This document shows, in pieces, positions 62,732 through 64,000 of a stretch of DNA of 64,000 bases. Origin of the DNA: Treponema sp. (lineage in GTDB: Bacteria; Spirochaetota; Spirochaetia; Treponematales; Treponemataceae); the NCBI GenBank assembly GCA_017645785.1, contig JAGCNW010000019.1, positions 1 through 64,000 of the forward strand, given 5' to 3'. Under the pieces are notes generated by a model. The model saw only the letters and a list, made by a program, of their open reading frames with translations. It was not told the DNA's origin and searched no databases. The stretch's first letter is position 1, and each line of letters begins with the position of its first letter. The position numbers and the translations under genes are program-made.

Positions 62732-63524
62732 TGTCGGAAACACAACGATTCAATGCGGCCTTTTTGAAGGCGAAAAATTGGCGCTGCAGTTCCGCCGTTC
62801 CACAAATCCAAAGTTGAGTTCCGACGAGCTCGGCTTGTTTTTTCGCGACGTTTTGGCGCTCAATAATTTTGACTACAAGAGCGTGGAGCGGATCGCTTGC
62901 TGCTCTGTCGTTCCCGCGATAAACCATTCGCTTTCAAACTGCTTTAGAAAATATTTTTCCAAGGAAGCGCTTTTTATCGCCGCTGGAATAAAGACCGGCC
63001 TAAAAATAAAATACGCCAATCCCCGCGAAATCGGAGCCGACAGAATCGCAGGCGCCATCGGAGCCGTTCACGCGGCGGCTTCGGCGAACGGCGCTGACGA
63101 TGGTTCCTGCAAAAATCCCGGCCGCAACTTGATCGTCGTTGACATGGGAACAGCCACGACAGTTGATGTCATCACCAAAAACAACGAATACTTGGGCGGA
63201 GCGATTCTGCCCGGCGCCGCGATGAGCGTTCACGCGCTTAGCGAAGGAACTGCCCAGCTTCCCAGCGTTGAAGTCGTTCAGCCCAAAAACGTTTGCGGCT
63301 CGTCAACGATCGAAGCGATTCAGTCAGGCGTTTTTTACGGCCAGGCCGGCGCCATCCGCGAGCTTGTTTCAAAAATGGAAGAAAAAGTTTTTGGCGGCGA
63401 GCGGGCCTTTGTAATAGGAACGGGCGGCTTCAGCCGTTCCTTTGAAGGGGCGGGCCTCTTTGACCTTGTCCTTCCGGACTTGGTTTTGCAGGGCCTTAAA
63501 GTCGCTTTGGACATGAACCCTTGA
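62715..63524 (+). CDS. coaX: Type III pantothenate kinase
   Basis: Phosphorylates pantothenate; the type III (CoaX) enzyme is not feedback-inhibited by CoA. The 269-residue protein has AVDVGNTTIQCGLFEG (phosphate 1 motif), GADRIAGAIGAVHA, VVDMGTATTVDVITKNNEYLGGAILPGA and GTGGFSRSF. It overlaps coaB by 17 nt; a later start would remove the phosphate-binding motif, so this one is right. Confidence 0.95.
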   Translation: MLLAVDVGNTTIQCGLFEGEKLALQFRRSTNPKLSSDELGLFFRDVLALNNFDYKSVERIACCSVVPAINHSLSNCFRKYFSKEALFIAAGIKTGLKIKYANPREIGADRIAGAIGAVHAAASANGADDGSCKNPGRNLIVVDMGTATTVDVITKNNEYLGGAILPGAAMSVHALSEGTAQLPSVEVVQPKNVCGSSTIEAIQSGVFYGQAGAIRELVSKMEEKVFGGERAFVIGTGGFSRSFEGAGLFDLVLPDLVLQGLKVALDMNP

Positions 63525-63570
63525 GCGGGCCGCTTTTTTGGCTTGCGAACATTTTTTCAGGAGGACTAGA

Positions 63571-63915
63571 ATGCAAATAACAGTTTTAAAATCAAAGATT
63601 CACCGCGCGACAGTCACCGACGCGAATTTGGAATATGTAGGCTCGATCACAATCGACAAGGCTTTGCTCGAAAAAGCCGGAATGCACCCTTGGGAAAAAG
63701 TCGACGTCCTCAACGTCAATAACGGCGAGCGGCTTACAACCTACATCATGCCCGGAAAAAAGGGCGAAATTTGCCTTAACGGAGCGGCCGCCCGCAAGGC
63801 CGCCATCGGCGACAAAGTCATTATCGTGACATACACTCAAATAGAAGAAGCCGCCGCCGACAATTGGCAGCCCAACATCGTCATTGTTGACGAAAAGAAC
63901 GCTCCCAAAAAATAA
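63571..63915 (+). CDS. panD: Aspartate 1-decarboxylase (pyruvoyl enzyme)
   Basis: Makes beta-alanine for PanC. The 114-residue proenzyme has the self-cleavage site G24-S25 in YVGSITID, which generates the pyruvoyl group, KIHRATVTDANLEY before it, and the GDKVIIVTYTQIEE block later. The ATG has AGGAGG upstream. It completes the pan-coa operon; panE or ilvC-type ketopantoate reductase is not in the window. Confidence 0.97.
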   Translation: MQITVLKSKIHRATVTDANLEYVGSITIDKALLEKAGMHPWEKVDVLNVNNGERLTTYIMPGKKGEICLNGAAARKAAIGDKVIIVTYTQIEEAAADNWQPNIVIVDEKNAPKK

Positions 63916-63918
63916 TCT

Positions 63919-63947
63919 TTGACATATATAAAAAGTCGCGCTAGAAT
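63919..63947 (+). promoter_or_regulatory. Promoter for a gene beyond the right edge
   Basis: Perfect TTGACA at 63919-63924, 17-bp spacer, TAGAAT at 63942-63947, just after the panD stop. No gene start is visible before the window ends. Confidence 0.6.
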
Positions 63948-64000
63948 AAAAATTGAATTTTGTTTTATTTCTTATACGCGGCCGCCCGCCTTGGGCCAAC

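Overview
The window is about 64 kb of a spirochaete chromosome, most likely a Treponema or close relative. The evidence is the gene set: cytoplasmic FlaB flagellins with FlaG and FliD, a tamB-bamA-skp-mutS block in the order known from Treponema pallidum, a GreA about 900 residues long with a large N-terminal extension, a bacterial V/A-type ATPase, and many TPR proteins. GC is moderate. Genes are tightly packed, often with 1-17 nt overlaps. I see no rRNA, tRNA, phage, transposase or CRISPR array. The species assignment is inference.

Layout. 228-11505 (+): a long run of genes behind one good promoter: secG, a PTS IIA-like gene, a complete V/A-ATPase in the order G-C-I-K-F-E-A-B-D, a universal stress protein, a J-domain protein and map. 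11631-18957: an SPFH protein, argG with a likely ARG box, a methyltransferase, a BspA-type LRR protein (-), an RNase II/R family enzyme (+) and an HD-GYP protein (-). 19011-27215: an M13 peptidase (-), a chemoreceptor (+), a 935-residue ankyrin lipoprotein (-) and class II aldolase (+). 27413-35689: a TPR protein, the giant GreA, a small membrane protein, an MBL-fold hydrolase, deoC (-), two TPR-type proteins and rlmN. 35751-39438 (-): a cysteine desulfurase, aroB, an exported protein and tmk. 39556-49615 (+): tamB, bamA, skp and mutS, i.e. outer-membrane assembly plus mismatch repair. 49682-57511 (-): tsaB, tsaE, a small protein, a PilZ protein, a small flagellar-cluster protein, fliD, flaG and two flaB genes. 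57957-63915: rdgB (-), a protein with a faint sigma-factor look, then panB-panC-coaC-coaB-coaX-panD, a nearly complete route to 4'-phosphopantetheine.

How the parts fit. The ATPase operon couples ion transport and ATP with SecG. The OM block makes and installs beta-barrels, with TamB and BamA working on chaperoned Skp clients. The flagellar block carries a PilZ c-di-GMP receptor, and an HD-GYP phosphodiesterase candidate lies elsewhere in the window, so c-di-GMP control of motility is plausible. The last cluster supplies CoA.

Most unusual signals are non-coding. (1) At least seven genes have a -10 box placed so that transcription should start at, or within a few nucleotides of, the ATG, with no Shine-Dalgarno. 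(2) The flagellin promoters show a sigma-28 site behind about 60 bp of 10-bp-phased A/T tracts, a hairpin with an AGGA loop next to the Shine-Dalgarno of the distal flaB, and a structured leader of about 230 nt for the other flaB. (3) A 176-bp nested inverted repeat lies between flaB and rdgB. (4) There are several families of short dispersed repeats, some inside coding sequence (LRR gene, tsaB, 3' end of panB, probably aroB).
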